A stretch of DNA of 64,000 bases, taken from contig JACKAP010000002.1 of assembly GCA_020635015.1 (NCBI GenBank), positions 434,001-498,000 on the forward strand. The letters are read 5' to 3'. Positions within the stretch are counted from its first letter, which is position 1; every line of letters begins with the position of its first letter. Below the pieces are notes generated by a model, which made no database searches, had not been told where the DNA came from, and saw only the letters and a list, made by a program, of their open reading frames with translations. This document shows positions 36,172-45,782 of the stretch, piece by piece. The DNA is from Calditrichia bacterium (lineage in GTDB: Bacteria > Calditrichota > Calditrichia > RBG-13-44-9 > J075). The position numbers and the translations under genes are program-made.

Positions 36172-39100
36172 TTAGCGGGCCAGCAGCATCTTGCGCACGA
36201 TCTTCCCGCTGCCGGTTTCCAGCGAATAGAGATAGATTCCGGAGGCCACCTGCTGCCCGCGGGCGTCACGGCCGTTCCAGGTATATTCATAACTGCCGGC
36301 GGGGAGGTTCCATCGACCAGGGTATTGACGGTCTGGCCGAGGATGTTGTAGATCATCAGCCGCACCTGCTGCGCCTGGGGCAGACCGAAGCGGATGCGGG
36401 TTTCCGGGTTGAACGGATTGGGATAGTTCTGCCCCAGTTCCAATTGTGAAGGCAGCAATGCCTCTGCTGCCGGTTCCAGCCCCAGCGGCGAATTGGACAG
36501 GTCGAAATTCACCATCATCATATTGCCGCCGGAGGCGGTGTTCATCTGCACATTCTGCGCCTCGCTGATGTAGCTGATCTTGGAAGCTTGCACGGTGAGG
36601 TCGCCGTCATGCACCCCGACAATCTGGTAGCCTCCCTGACCGTCGCTGAAGTCGTAACCGATCACCTGCCCGCTGCTGACATCGCGAATAGTGACCAGCA
36701 CCCCGGAAAGTCCCTGGCCCGGCATCGTTGCTGATGGTACCGGCAATCATACCCGGCGCGTTATTATTGCCCAGTCCGGTCAGGCTGGCGTCGATGTCGA
36801 GCACGTTCCCGTTCGCCAGCACCGGGGTGGCGTCTTCCCACACCAGGGCATCGTCATAGAATTCCGGCACGTGGCCGTCGGCAGCGTAGAGCAGCACATG
36901 AGGCGCGTTCATCAACCCGCCCAGGTAATAGTGGCCGCTGGAATCGCTGAAGGTGAAGAGCAGTTCCCCGGTGAGCAGATTGGAGCTAACCACAAACGCG
37001 CCGGAGAGCACGGTGCCGTTGTCGCCGGTCAACTGCCCGCTGATCGAATTGTTCCCGCCGGTGTTGCCCGGGGACAGGGTGAAGTTGACATCATAGCCCA
37101 GGGAATCACCGAAGAAGATAATCGGATCGGCCAGATTAAACGTCGGCTTCTCGTTCCAGAATTCGATCTGATATCCCGGCTTTTGGGCCGAAGCCACGAA
37201 GATATTGAAAGGCAGCAGCCCGGCGGTGAAATTGATGCTGTAATAACCGTCGGGGCCGGTGAGGGCGGTAAAGACCAGAGAATCGCTCCAGATGCCCCCG
37301 TTATCGACCGACTGCAGGGTGACCAGGGCGCCGTCCAGGGGATTGCTGCTGTTGTCGGTCACCCGGCCGCTGATGCTGCCGGTCACGGTGCCGATGTTGT
37401 TGGGAACCCCAAAATCGATCCCCCCGGTGACGCTGTTTTCATTGACCGTTACGACCGTGGCATTGGCAATTGAGAAAACATCATCATAAAATTCCTGGTA
37501 GACCGGGGCGCCGGCGGGGTCGAAGATCATCACCGAGACCACATAGTCACCAACCGGCAGGTCGAAGCTGTAATCGCCCTGGGGATCGGTCACGGTGGAA
37601 TAATTCACGCCGCTGAAGGAAATAAACTCCAGGAAGGCCGGAAATACCGGCGTCCCGTCATCATCATAGATCACGGTTCCGGCAATGGTGCCGGTCTCGC
37701 CGGAGATCACCGGCCCGAGGTAGACGGTCAGGGTGTTTGGGCCGGGATTGACGGCAAAGCCATTGATCCGGGCGGTATTATACCCGGCTGCGCTGATCAC
37801 CACATTGTAGACCCCCGGCACCATTTCCGGGATCAGGTAGCTGCCGTCGGGTTGATTGGTGGTGCTGTAGACCAGCGAGTCACCGGTTGCCGGATTGAAG
37901 CTATAGGCGGTGATCTGGGCCGGATGGATCGGGTTGATGCCGCTGATGCTGTCGGCGGAGAACACGCTGCCGGAAAGCGAGGCGGAGGCCGGGCTGCTGT
38001 TCACCGGCACCCCGAAATCGATCCCGGAGGTAACAGTATTGGCGGTGACGGCCACCGGGGTCGCCAGGCTTACATCCTGCACGTCATCATAATATTCAAG
38101 GTAGAAGTTGGCGGTACCGGGAATGCCCACCTGGCAGGAGACGATATAGTCGCCGGGCGGCACGTCCCCGCTGTAGCTGCCGTCCGGTCCGCTGAACGAC
38201 AGGAAGGGCAGGATGCCGTTCACCGGGGTGAATTCCAGCACCGCGCCGGCGATTCCCTCCCCGCTGCTGTCGCTGACCACCTGGCCGCTGATGGTGCCGA
38301 AGTTGTTGGGGTTCAGGGGCGTGAGCAAAATATCCAGGGAGTTGCTTCCTTCTTCGACCATGAAGTTATGCAAGACATAGAGATGATACCCTTCCGCCTG
38401 GCACATGACGGTGTATGTTCCGGGCAGGATGTCGTCGAACTGGAAAACACCGCCGGGTATGATCGGAGCAGTATAGAGCAGTGAATCGCCCGCCGGCCCG
38501 AAGCTATACAGGGAAACGGTGCCGTTATCGACCGGCAGGAAGTTCACGCTGTCCAGCACCACCCCTTGCAAGTTGGCCAGACCACTGCCGCTCTGCGGCT
38601 CAAGGTAAAGATCCAATCCGGTGATCTGGGTATCCGGCGGCACCACCACCAGGTTAGGAGCGGCATAATATTGGTATCCAGCGGCAAAAGCGGAAAGGCT
38701 ATAAATACCTTCGGGAACGGTATCGAAAAAATAATCTCCGTCGTTATCGCTGCTGGCCCAGATGCTGAACCCGTTTCCCACCAGACGGATGGTGACGCCG
38801 CTGACCGTGGCCAGGGTCTGATTATCGAACACCGTGCCGCTGATGGTGCCGCTACCATTCCCGGAAATGGGGGTGAGCTGGAAGTTCACCACCACCGGCG
38901 GCAGATTGGGACTGATCACCACCCCCTGGGCGCTACCGGGCAGGTAATTGGGGTGATTGACCATCATATCATAAACCCCGGGCAGGATATTGTCGATGAC
39001 GTAAGCGCCCGAGGGGTCGGTGACGGCGATATAAAATACCGAGTCGCCGTTGGCGCTGACGGCACTGACCTGCGCGCCCGGTATCGCGAAGCCGCCGCTC

Positions 39101-39198
39101 ACATCGATCACATGCCCGCTCAGCGATTGCGGCAGCGCCTGCCCGGTCAACAACAGCAGTGCCAACAGCAGCAGCGGAATTTGTCTGAAAACTTTCAT
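36172..39198 (-). pseudogene. Secreted carboxypeptidase-regulatory-repeat protein with T9SS domain, two frameshifts
   Basis: About 1008 residues if both breaks are read through. The ATG at 39198 follows GGAGG; the signal peptide ends QALPQ. At least eight CarboxypepD_reg-like beta domains are visible, each starting GTISGxV or similar and ending in a GxYxV pattern (for example ISGTVFDNQTLATVSGVTI, GDYVVSVMIFDP). Break 1 near 36716: NDAGPGTF should read NDAGQGLSGVLVTI, one extra base. Break 2 near 36310: LVDGTSPP should read NLPAGSYEYTWNGRDARG, one base missing. The restored end, SGIYLYSLETGSGKIVRKMLL, completes a T9SS domain with NYPNPFNPET. The two indels compensate in frame. They may be assembly errors or recent decay. 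Confidence 0.82.
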
Positions 39199-39577
39199 GG
39201 AACCTCCGAAGGTTGATATTTGATAAGTTTTTATTATCCCAGTAACCAAGCCCGAACCTACAAGCCGGGCCGTTAGTTGTCACATTCCAAATCCCGTGCC
39301 ACACATTACATTCAAAACAGCCACAAAGACCTGGCGCGGCTTACGGCCGCTGCCAAATGGTAAATGCTTAATGCTCATCGGTAAATGGTAACAGGCGAAT
39401 AATATATTGTTCCCCATCTTAAATACACTGTGAATTAAGCCTTTTGCAGTAATAGATTTCTCACAAACTACGTTCGAAATGACGAAGTTGCGTCATTCCG
39501 AGGTTCCGAACAAACCGGCAAACTACGAAAATTTTTCACATCAAGCGAAAAATATTCGCCCGGTTGGCATATCACGG
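39199..39577. repeat. Intergenic region with R1 repeat
   Basis: No gene seen. 39425-39510 is a truncated R1 element (ATACACTGTGAATTAAGCC ... TCGAAATGAC ... GTCATTCCGAG) that lacks its right terminus. 39357-39390 carries AAATGGTAAATGCTTAATGC motifs. Confidence 0.65.
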
Positions 39578-40426
39578 TCAAAGCCGGATGATCACCCCAA
39601 GCGCAGCAAATTGGCGCGGTAGCAAATAAGGCTGGAAGCGGACCATAGATTTTTCAGGCATTTCCGCTCGGGAAAAATAAAGTAGGTCCAACTGGCTGTA
39701 TATCCACACCAGGGCGTATCCGGCCAGCAAGGCATTGCGTTTCTGGTAGGCGGCGTTATAGTCCTGATAAGCCGGCTCAATCTCCCCGGGATCAATGCGG
39801 CTCAGATAGCGTTTTTCCAGGGTGCGGGTATGGGCAAGATAGTACACCGATCCGGCCAGGGTGCCGGCGCCCAGGAAGGCCAGGATGCCTCCCTTTAGCC
39901 GGGCCCCGCGCTGCCAGTGCCCCCACCCCGGCAGCAGCAGAGAACGGGTTACGGTTCCTGCCGTCAGCGGCGTTCGAAGGTCCTCACTCAACGCCGGCGG
40001 CGTCCCTCCCGGCAGCAGTTGACTGCTATCCGGGGGAGTTGTCGGCGGATTTTCCTGCAAAAAATTGGCATTGATGTCTTCGAAAAAACCGATGATCTTG
40101 GGCGATGTTTTCAGCGGGTCGAAACGAAACGCCGGATCGATCCGCATGATCTCCAGATAGGCATTCAGGGCCTGCTTCATATCGCCCAGCGAATAAAAAG
40201 CGATGGTGCGCATTCGCAGCACTTCCACCTGCTGCCCGGACGGCAGCACCGCCGCTTCCTCCAGCAGTTGCTGCGACAGTTCGATCACCGCGTCATAATC
40301 GAATGATTTAAGCTTCGCTTCGATCAGTATCAGCGGATCCTGCGCTTCCTGCGCTGCTAAGGAAGCGATTCCTGCCGAGGACAACAGCCCGTATGAAATT
40401 ATGGCCCAAAGTAGAATTCGTTTCAC
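39578..40426 (-). CDS. DUF5683-like membrane protein with TPR-like N-terminus
   Basis: 282 residues from a GTG at 40426 (VKRILLWAIISYG), which begins the only plausible signal sequence; the open frame extends upstream into repeats. Residues 27-130 are helical, TPR-like (VLRMRTIAFYSLGDMKQALNAYLEI) with FDPLKTSPKI. The C-terminal half has RSLLLPGWGHWQRGARLKGG, the hallmark of DUF5683/P13-like membrane proteins, with two or three hydrophobic segments and a final PYLLPRQFAALGV strand. Similar proteins in FCB bacteria are uncharacterised envelope proteins. No good ribosome site is seen, so the start is uncertain. Confidence 0.7.
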   Translation of the reverse strand: MKRILLWAIISYGLLSSAGIASLAAQEAQDPLILIEAKLKSFDYDAVIELSQQLLEEAAVLPSGQQVEVLRMRTIAFYSLGDMKQALNAYLEIMRIDPAFRFDPLKTSPKIIGFFEDINANFLQENPPTTPPDSSQLLPGGTPPALSEDLRTPLTAGTVTRSLLLPGWGHWQRGARLKGGILAFLGAGTLAGSVYYLAHTRTLEKRYLSRIDPGEIEPAYQDYNAAYQKRNALLAGYALVWIYSQLDLLYFSRAEMPEKSMVRFQPYLLPRQFAALGVIIRL

Positions 40427-40511
40427 CAATAAAGCTCTTGAAAAAATGTGACACACGCTGCCAGACGATATTCTATCAATACTTGAATCAAAGGCACTCC
40501 CCTCCCCCAAA

Positions 40512-40592
40512 GGCAGGCTGCTTGCAGCGGGATGCGGGCAACAGCCCCACAAAGGTCACCGGTCCCATGCATCCCGCTGCAAGCAGCCTGCC
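40512..40592. repeat. Perfect 24-bp inverted repeat (BIME-like)
   Basis: GGCAGGCTGCTTGCAGCGGG plus four bases (40512-40535) is repeated exactly in inverted form at 40569-40592. Each arm contains a CTGCTTGCAG palindrome. It ends two bases before the stop of the kelch gene and may act as its terminator. Confidence 0.85.
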
Positions 40593-40593
40593 C

Positions 40594-41880
40594 CTACCGC
40601 ACCAGGATCATTTTTCGACTTTGCACAAAGCTTCCAGCCCGGAGGCGGTATATATACACCCCGGAGCTGACCGGCTGGCCATTCTCGTCGCGCCCGTTCC
40701 AGCGCACCTGATGCCGGCCGGCGCCCTGCCGGGCATCGACCAGGGTTACTATTTTTTCGCCCAGCAGATTATACACAGCCAGCGTAAGATCACTGACCAC
40801 TGATAACCGATAACTGATAACGGTCTCCGGATTAAAAGGATTCGGATAGTTCTGCTCCAGGGAAAAATCCGCACTCGCTCCCGGTGGCGGGCCGGTGCTG
40901 CTGATGCCGGTCAAGACCTCGAGTTTCTCGATGATCGGCACCAGGGTCAGGTTGTTATCAAACCCGCCGAAAATGTAGATTGAATCGCCGTATTTTGCCG
41001 CCATCAGGTCGCTGCGCCCCCAATTGAGCCGCGGACCGGCCTCGATGCCTCCGGAATGAGTATTGTAGATGGTCAGCGAATCCAGCGCCGGCTGGGCGGG
41101 ATTCTCATTATATCCTCCGATGATGTAAATATCGCGCGCATCCACCGCCACCGCCGCTCCGCCGGCCCGCTCGCGATTGAGATCGCCGACCCTGCTGAAG
41201 GTGTGGTTGACCGTGTTAAACGTCATCACTCCTCCCGACACCCCGAAAAAATACCCTCCAAAGATGTAAATATCGTCGCCGATACGGGTAGCCATTTGCT
41301 GTATCGGCAGGTTGCCCGCCGGATAAAGGGTGTCGAAGGTCAGGGTGGTGCGGGTGGCAATATCGAATTCCACCACATAATTCAGCGCCACCGGCGAGGT
41401 GCCCACCGGCGCGCCTCCGATCATATATAGCTTCCCATTATGCACCAGCCCGGTGGTGTTGACCCGGTTATACTGGGGATTAAACTGCAGCGAGGTGAGG
41501 GTATCGCCAAAATCCCAGCAATCGATACTAAAGATAAACGGCTGGCCGGTTGAGTTCCACACTCCCCCGCCGAAATAGAGCTGCTCCTGGTGCACCCCGG
41601 CGGCAAAGCCGGCCCTCCCCACATCCAGGCTGTAGGCCACGCTGTCCCAGGCCCCGCTGCGCGGATCATAGACCTGGATCAACTCCAGCAGGCTGCCCTG
41701 AATATCATTCGGATCGGTGTAACCGCCGATAATGTAGATCAGGGAATCGTGCACCGCCGTCTGCGCGCCCGCCACCGGGAGCGGCATGATGCCGCTGACT
41801 ACCCAGTTGGGATTCTGGGATATTAATGATTTACCGCCCAGCGTTATCATCAGGGCCAGATAGATCCACTTTCTTAACAT
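40594..41880 (-). CDS. Secreted kelch-repeat protein with T9SS domain
   Basis: 428 residues. The signal peptide is about 1-21. Five or six kelch-type beta-propeller blades are marked by LIYIIGGYTD, KLYMIGGAP, DIYIFGGYFFG, DIYIIGGYNE and SIYIFGGFDN. A C-terminal T9SS domain follows with NYPNPFNPETVISYRL and GVYIYRLRAGSFVQSRKM. It should be exported by T9SS and anchored or released at the surface; the propeller probably binds proteins or glycans. It is intact, unlike two of the other T9SS genes here. No clear Shine-Dalgarno before the ATG. Confidence 0.88.
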   Translation of the reverse strand: MLRKWIYLALMITLGGKSLISQNPNWVVSGIMPLPVAGAQTAVHDSLIYIIGGYTDPNDIQGSLLELIQVYDPRSGAWDSVAYSLDVGRAGFAAGVHQEQLYFGGGVWNSTGQPFIFSIDCWDFGDTLTSLQFNPQYNRVNTTGLVHNGKLYMIGGAPVGTSPVALNYVVEFDIATRTTLTFDTLYPAGNLPIQQMATRIGDDIYIFGGYFFGVSGGVMTFNTVNHTFSRVGDLNRERAGGAAVAVDARDIYIIGGYNENPAQPALDSLTIYNTHSGGIEAGPRLNWGRSDLMAAKYGDSIYIFGGFDNNLTLVPIIEKLEVLTGISSTGPPPGASADFSLEQNYPNPFNPETVISYRLSVVSDLTLAVYNLLGEKIVTLVDARQGAGRHQVRWNGRDENGQPVSSGVYIYRLRAGSFVQSRKMILVR

Positions 41881-42042
41881 AATGCCTCTAAGCTGTTTCC
41901 TAAACTACTTTATACAAATTCCATACCGATTTTTTTGCCACGGATGAACCGGATGCACACGGATGATGCGAATGCGGATTTCGGATCGCGGAATGCGGAA
42001 TGAAACCGAATACTCGCAATAGATCATTCATAACGCCGAATG

Positions 42043-42112
42043 CCTATGACGTGCAACGCACCAATGACAGCCAAAGGCTCAATGACGCCCGAAGGGTCAA
42101 TGACAATAATGT
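42043..42112 (+). repeat. Mini-hairpin array, family 1 (CAATGAC linkers), locus 1
   Basis: CTATGAC-GTGC-AAC-GCAC, CAATGAC-AGCC-AAA-GGCT, CAATGAC-GCCC-GAA-GGGT, CAATGAC. Each variable part is a short stem with a three-base loop, and the stems differ while still pairing. It lies between the kelch gene and the kinase gene. Confidence 0.8.
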
Positions 42113-42151
42113 AATAATGTAACAATGTAACCATTTAACCTCAGTTTTCCT

Positions 42152-43738
42152 TCACTTCCGGTTTTCAAAATTCAGCCTGACTGCCAGCGTCTCCTGCCGG
42201 GCAACGGTAATAGTTTCATTATATTCCGGAAAATTGGGATTACGTATCGTCAGGGCGTATTCCCCGGGGGCCAGCATCAGGGGAGCGCCGAGCGGGGTCT
42301 GTCCCCGGGGCGCGCCGTCGATGAACACATTTCCCCAGGGGTAGACCTGGCAATCCAAAAAACCGAACAGGGTATCCAGGTCTACCCGCACCTCCAGCCG
42401 GGCACCGGGGCGCACCTCCAGCATTTCTGCATACTCGGGATATCCGGGATGGCGCAGGCGCAGCTGATGCGACCCCGGCGGCAGGCGCAGCGCGCTGTCC
42501 AATGGGGTGGTGTCGATCTTGCGCTCCCCGATATAGATCTCCGCCCAGGGGAGGCAATGCACCATCAGCCAGCCGGGCGCCGCATCCAAAGCAGCAACAT
42601 TTTTGGCGATTGTCTTTTCGGCGAACGGTCCCGGGCCATCAGCCCCAGACGGCGGAAGGGGTTCCTTGGCGGGGGAAGCAGCCAACAGCGGAGACATCAG
42701 CACGCTGCTGTCCGGCAGTGGCCCTATCCCCGCCGCAGCGCCATTCAGGCTGTCGCCAACCGGGATATCCGCTCCCGGCAGACGCTGAGTTGTCGGCGAA
42801 TTCCCCGCCCGAAGCATTTCCTGCGCCGGGGGGAAAGCAATCCATAGAAACCCGGACAACAGCGCCAGCAACAGCAGCGCCGGCAGCAGCCAGCGCCGCG
42901 AGGCGGGCAACCGCCGACCGTTCGTTTGCGGTGGTCCCGTAACCGGCGGCAGCAAACCGCTCAGCGCCTCCGCGTTCGCCGCCCGTTTTTGCCGGTCGCG
43001 CTGCAGCGCCTCCCGGAGCAGGGATACCACTGCCTCCGGCAGCCCGGCCTGCGCTGCCAGTTGCGGACCATCGAGCTGCAAAATATGATGAATGGTGGCG
43101 CTGATATCCTTCCCGATAAAGGGGTTGCGCCCGCTGAAAAGCTCGAAGATCACGATACCGGCAGAAAACAAATCGCTGCGGGCGTTCAGGGTCTCCCCGC
43201 GAATCTGCTCCGGCGCCATATAGCCGGGGGTGCCGACGATCGACGATTTATGGGTCACCTGCTCTTCATTCTCCCGGAAAGCCAGGCCGAAATCGGCAAT
43301 CTTCAAGCGCAGCCGCTCATCGACCAGAATATTTTCCGGCTTGATATCGCGATGAACCACCTGATGCCGGTGCGCAAACCCCAACCCGGCCAGCAACTGC
43401 CGCGACAGGGCGAGTTTCTCCGTTTCGCCGTAAGCGTCGCGCTTGAGCCACTGGCGCAAATTATCTCCGGGAAAATATTCGAAGGAGATGTAGAGATGAT
43501 TTTCGTATGTGCCGAAGTCCAGCATCCGGATAATATTGGGGTGGTCCAGGCGAGTGAGGATCTTCGCTTCCCGCTCAAAACGCTGGCGCACCGCCGGGTT
43601 GGGAAGATTATCAAGGTCAAGGGTCTTGAGCACGACCTTGCGGCCCAGCCGGGGATCCTCCGCCAGGTAAACACTGCTGTAGGCGTCTTTTTTCAGATAA
43701 TCAAGAAGGATGTATTTTTCGAACCGGGTGTTGGGCAT
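42152..43738 (-). CDS. Membrane Ser/Thr protein kinase with two PEGA domains
   Basis: 528 residues. The kinase domain (about 8-268) has VVLKTL (Lys38), HRDIKPEN at 129-136, DFG at 149-151 and APE at 175-177; the glycine-rich loop is degenerate (LKKDAYSSVYLAED). One TM segment (about 282-300) is followed by a Pro/Ala-rich linker. Two C-terminal PEGA domains have AEIYIGERKIDTTPLDSALR and GNVFIDGAPRGQTPLGAPL. It is expected in the cytoplasmic membrane with PEGA domains outside. The key catalytic residues are kept, so it is probably active. The start codon directly follows a (CCAACAA)n array with no Shine-Dalgarno. Confidence 0.9.
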   Translation of the reverse strand: MPNTRFEKYILLDYLKKDAYSSVYLAEDPRLGRKVVLKTLDLDNLPNPAVRQRFEREAKILTRLDHPNIIRMLDFGTYENHLYISFEYFPGDNLRQWLKRDAYGETEKLALSRQLLAGLGFAHRHQVVHRDIKPENILVDERLRLKIADFGLAFRENEEQVTHKSSIVGTPGYMAPEQIRGETLNARSDLFSAGIVIFELFSGRNPFIGKDISATIHHILQLDGPQLAAQAGLPEAVVSLLREALQRDRQKRAANAEALSGLLPPVTGPPQTNGRRLPASRRWLLPALLLLALLSGFLWIAFPPAQEMLRAGNSPTTQRLPGADIPVGDSLNGAAAGIGPLPDSSVLMSPLLAASPAKEPLPPSGADGPGPFAEKTIAKNVAALDAAPGWLMVHCLPWAEIYIGERKIDTTPLDSALRLPPGSHQLRLRHPGYPEYAEMLEVRPGARLEVRVDLDTLFGFLDCQVYPWGNVFIDGAPRGQTPLGAPLMLAPGEYALTIRNPNFPEYNETITVARQETLAVRLNFENRK

Positions 43739-43806
43739 TGGTTGTTGGTTGTTGGTTGGTTGTTGGTTGTTGGTTGTTGGTTGTTGGTTGTTGGTTGTTG
43801 GTTGTT
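43739..43806 (-). repeat. Heptanucleotide array (GTTGTTG)n upstream of kinase start
   Basis: About nine copies of a 7-bp unit, with one 4-base-longer unit, end directly at the ATG of the kinase gene. On the kinase strand the leader is CCAACAACCAACAACC. Confidence 0.95.
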
Positions 43807-43807
43807 G

Positions 43808-43952
43808 GCGTCATTGGTGCTTCGCACGTCATTGGCCTTCGGCGTCATTGGTTTCACGTCATTGGCTTCGTGTCATTGGTTTCGTGTCATTGGGCTCCGC
43901 CGTCATTAGCGCTGTGCGCGTCATTGGGCTTCGCCGTTATTGGTTATTGATA
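43808..43952 (-). repeat. Mini-hairpin array, family 1, locus 2 (nine units)
   Basis: Constant GTCATTG alternates with GTGC-TTC-GCAC, GCC-TTC-GGC, GT-TTC-AC, GC-TTC-GT, GT-TTC-GT, GGC-TCC-GCC, GCGC-TGT-GCGC and GGC-TTC-GCC. Most stems pair perfectly despite different sequences. The last units belong to the long inverted repeat shared with 46781-46904. Confidence 0.88.
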
Positions 43953-44000
43953 AATCTGAATCGCTCCACGCTCCTCGCTCCACGTCTTTCATTCCGCATT
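43884..44000 (+). repeat. Long inverted repeat, left copy
   Basis: About 86 bp are identical in inverted form to part of 46781-46904, with similarity extending through GAAAGACGTGGAGCGAGGAG. The two copies flank the sigma-54 regulator and lipoprotein genes. Confidence 0.85.
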
Positions 44001-44278
44001 CCGCATTCCGCACTCCGCATTCGAATCACCCCATCTCCTTCAGTCGCATGGCCATGCGACCCTACATTTATTCGCGTTCATTCGCGTAAATCTCGCTCCA
44101 CGTCTTTCATTCCGCATTCCGCATTCCGCACTCCGCATTCGAATCACCCCATCTCCTTCAGTCGCATGGCCATGCGACCCTACATTTATTCGCGTTCATT
44201 CGCGTAAATTCGTGGCAAAAACACATTCCGCACTCCGCATTCCGCACTCCGCATTCGAATCACCCCATCTCCTTCAGC
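43981..44278. repeat. 118-bp tandem duplication containing the 3' end of the next gene
   Basis: 43981-44098 is repeated at 44099-44216. Each copy contains ATTCGAATCACCCCATCTCC TTCAG, identical to the last codons and stop of the sigma-54 regulator at 44253-44277. It also contains the palindrome GTCGCATGGCCATGCGAC (44043-44060, 44161-44178). Confidence 0.88.
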
Positions 44279-45750
44279 TTCAACTGCACCCAGCGCACCG
44301 AAACACCCAGCGAGCGGGCGGTGAGGGTGCGGTTGCCGTCATATTTTTTCAGGCGAGCCTGCAGGAGCTGTATTTCGAGATCCTTCAGGGTGCCGGCAAA
44401 ATCGGGCAGCGTGGGGTCACCATCGTCATCGAGAATAATTTGATCCGGCTGCAACGCTCCCCCATCGCCCAGGATCAGGGCGCGCTGGATCACATTCTCC
44501 AACTGGCGCACATTACCCGGCCAGTGATAGTCGCGCAGCTTCTGCAGCGCGGCCGCCGACAGCCCCACCTCCCGGGCGGCATAGCGCCGGATAAAATGCT
44601 CCGCCAGCAGGGCAAGATCCTCCCGGCGTTCGCGCAGCGGCGGCAGGACAATCGGGAAAACATTCAATCGGTAGAAGAGATCCTCCCGGAACTCCCCGGT
44701 GGCGGCAAGCGCTTTCAGATCCTTATTGGTAGCGGCGATGATCCGCACATTTACCCGGGTAATTTTATGATCGCCCAGGCGCATGATCTCCTGATTCTGC
44801 AACACCCGCAGCAGCTTGGCCTGCAATGCCGCGGAGATATCGCCGATCTCATCCAGGAAAAAAGTGCCCTGGTCGGCCACTTCAAAGAGCCCCTTTTTAT
44901 CGGAGGTAGCCCCGGAGAACGCCCCCTTTTTATAACCGAACAGTTCGCTCTCCAGCAGGGTGTCGGGAATCGATCCGCAGAATTGCGCCAGGAAGGGCTT
45001 GTTTTTGCGGGTACTCAGCTTGTGGATCGCCTGGGCGGCGAGGTCTTTGCCGGTGCCGCTTTCCCCCAGGATCAACACCGTGGCATCGGTACGGGCCACC
45101 CGGTGGATCATCGCCGCCATCTGGCGCATCGGCTGACTCTCGCCGATCATATCCGGCACCGCCTGGGTGGCCTGAAGACGGTTCTCCAGGATGCGGTTCT
45201 CCTGCTCCAGAGCTTCGAAGCGGATAATCTTATCCAGTGCCAGGGAGACCAGGTTGGAGAAAAAATCCAGGAAGGTGAGATTCTCATCGGTGAATTCCCG
45301 GCGATCTTCCCGGCTGTCGGCCAGGATCACCCCCCAGATCTCCCCCTGATGAAAGATCGGCACTCCGATCACCGACTTGATCTGGTGGATCAGCACGCTC
45401 TCAAACTGGGAGAGATTGGGATCGCTTTGCACGTCGTGATAGAGGCAGGGCGCTTTTTTGTCGATCACCTGCTGCAGGATGCCGGAGGAGAAAGTCGAGA
45501 GATCGGTCAGCCGCTCCCGGTTGACATTGCGGGCGGCAATAATAGAAAAAGCATTCCCCTCGGCATCATAGCGCACAAACAACCCCCGCTCGGCATGGAT
45601 CACTTTCACCACCAGGTCGAGGGCTTCTTCGATCAAAGAATCCTGGTAGACCAGGCGGTTCAGCAACCGGCTGATGTGGTAGAGGCTCTCGAACTGCGCC
45701 TTGCCGATACTGCGCAAATCGCTGAGCGGAGTGATCCTGATATCGCTCAT
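44260..45750 (-). CDS. Sigma-54-dependent regulator with GAF domain
   Basis: 496 residues. A GAF sensor domain (about 18-178; VVKVIHAERGLFVRYD, VIGVPIFHQGEIWGVILAD) is followed by an AAA+ sigma-54 activation domain (about 200-430) with Walker A GESGTGKD at 229-236, Walker B FFLDEIGD at 297-304, and GAFSGA at 276-281 where the canonical sigma-54 contact loop is GAFTGA (Thr to Ser). A Fis-type HTH closes the protein (about 455-496; RTLTARSLGVSVRWVQLKL). It activates sigma-54 promoters in response to a small ligand or signal; its target is not evident. The next gene in the window on this strand lies upstream (lipoprotein). The 3' end is duplicated twice downstream. Confidence 0.92.
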   Translation of the reverse strand: MSDIRITPLSDLRSIGKAQFESLYHISRLLNRLVYQDSLIEEALDLVVKVIHAERGLFVRYDAEGNAFSIIAARNVNRERLTDLSTFSSGILQQVIDKKAPCLYHDVQSDPNLSQFESVLIHQIKSVIGVPIFHQGEIWGVILADSREDRREFTDENLTFLDFFSNLVSLALDKIIRFEALEQENRILENRLQATQAVPDMIGESQPMRQMAAMIHRVARTDATVLILGESGTGKDLAAQAIHKLSTRKNKPFLAQFCGSIPDTLLESELFGYKKGAFSGATSDKKGLFEVADQGTFFLDEIGDISAALQAKLLRVLQNQEIMRLGDHKITRVNVRIIAATNKDLKALAATGEFREDLFYRLNVFPIVLPPLRERREDLALLAEHFIRRYAAREVGLSAAALQKLRDYHWPGNVRQLENVIQRALILGDGGALQPDQIILDDDGDPTLPDFAGTLKDLEIQLLQARLKKYDGNRTLTARSLGVSVRWVQLKLKEMG

Positions 45751-45782
45751 TTCCGATCCTGATATAGTTGCACGACAATAAT

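Noticed and set aside
43710..44207. Open frames across the repeat block (for example VVGCWLLVVGCWLL)
   Set aside because: Pure translation of heptamer and mini-hairpin repeats, with no coding features.
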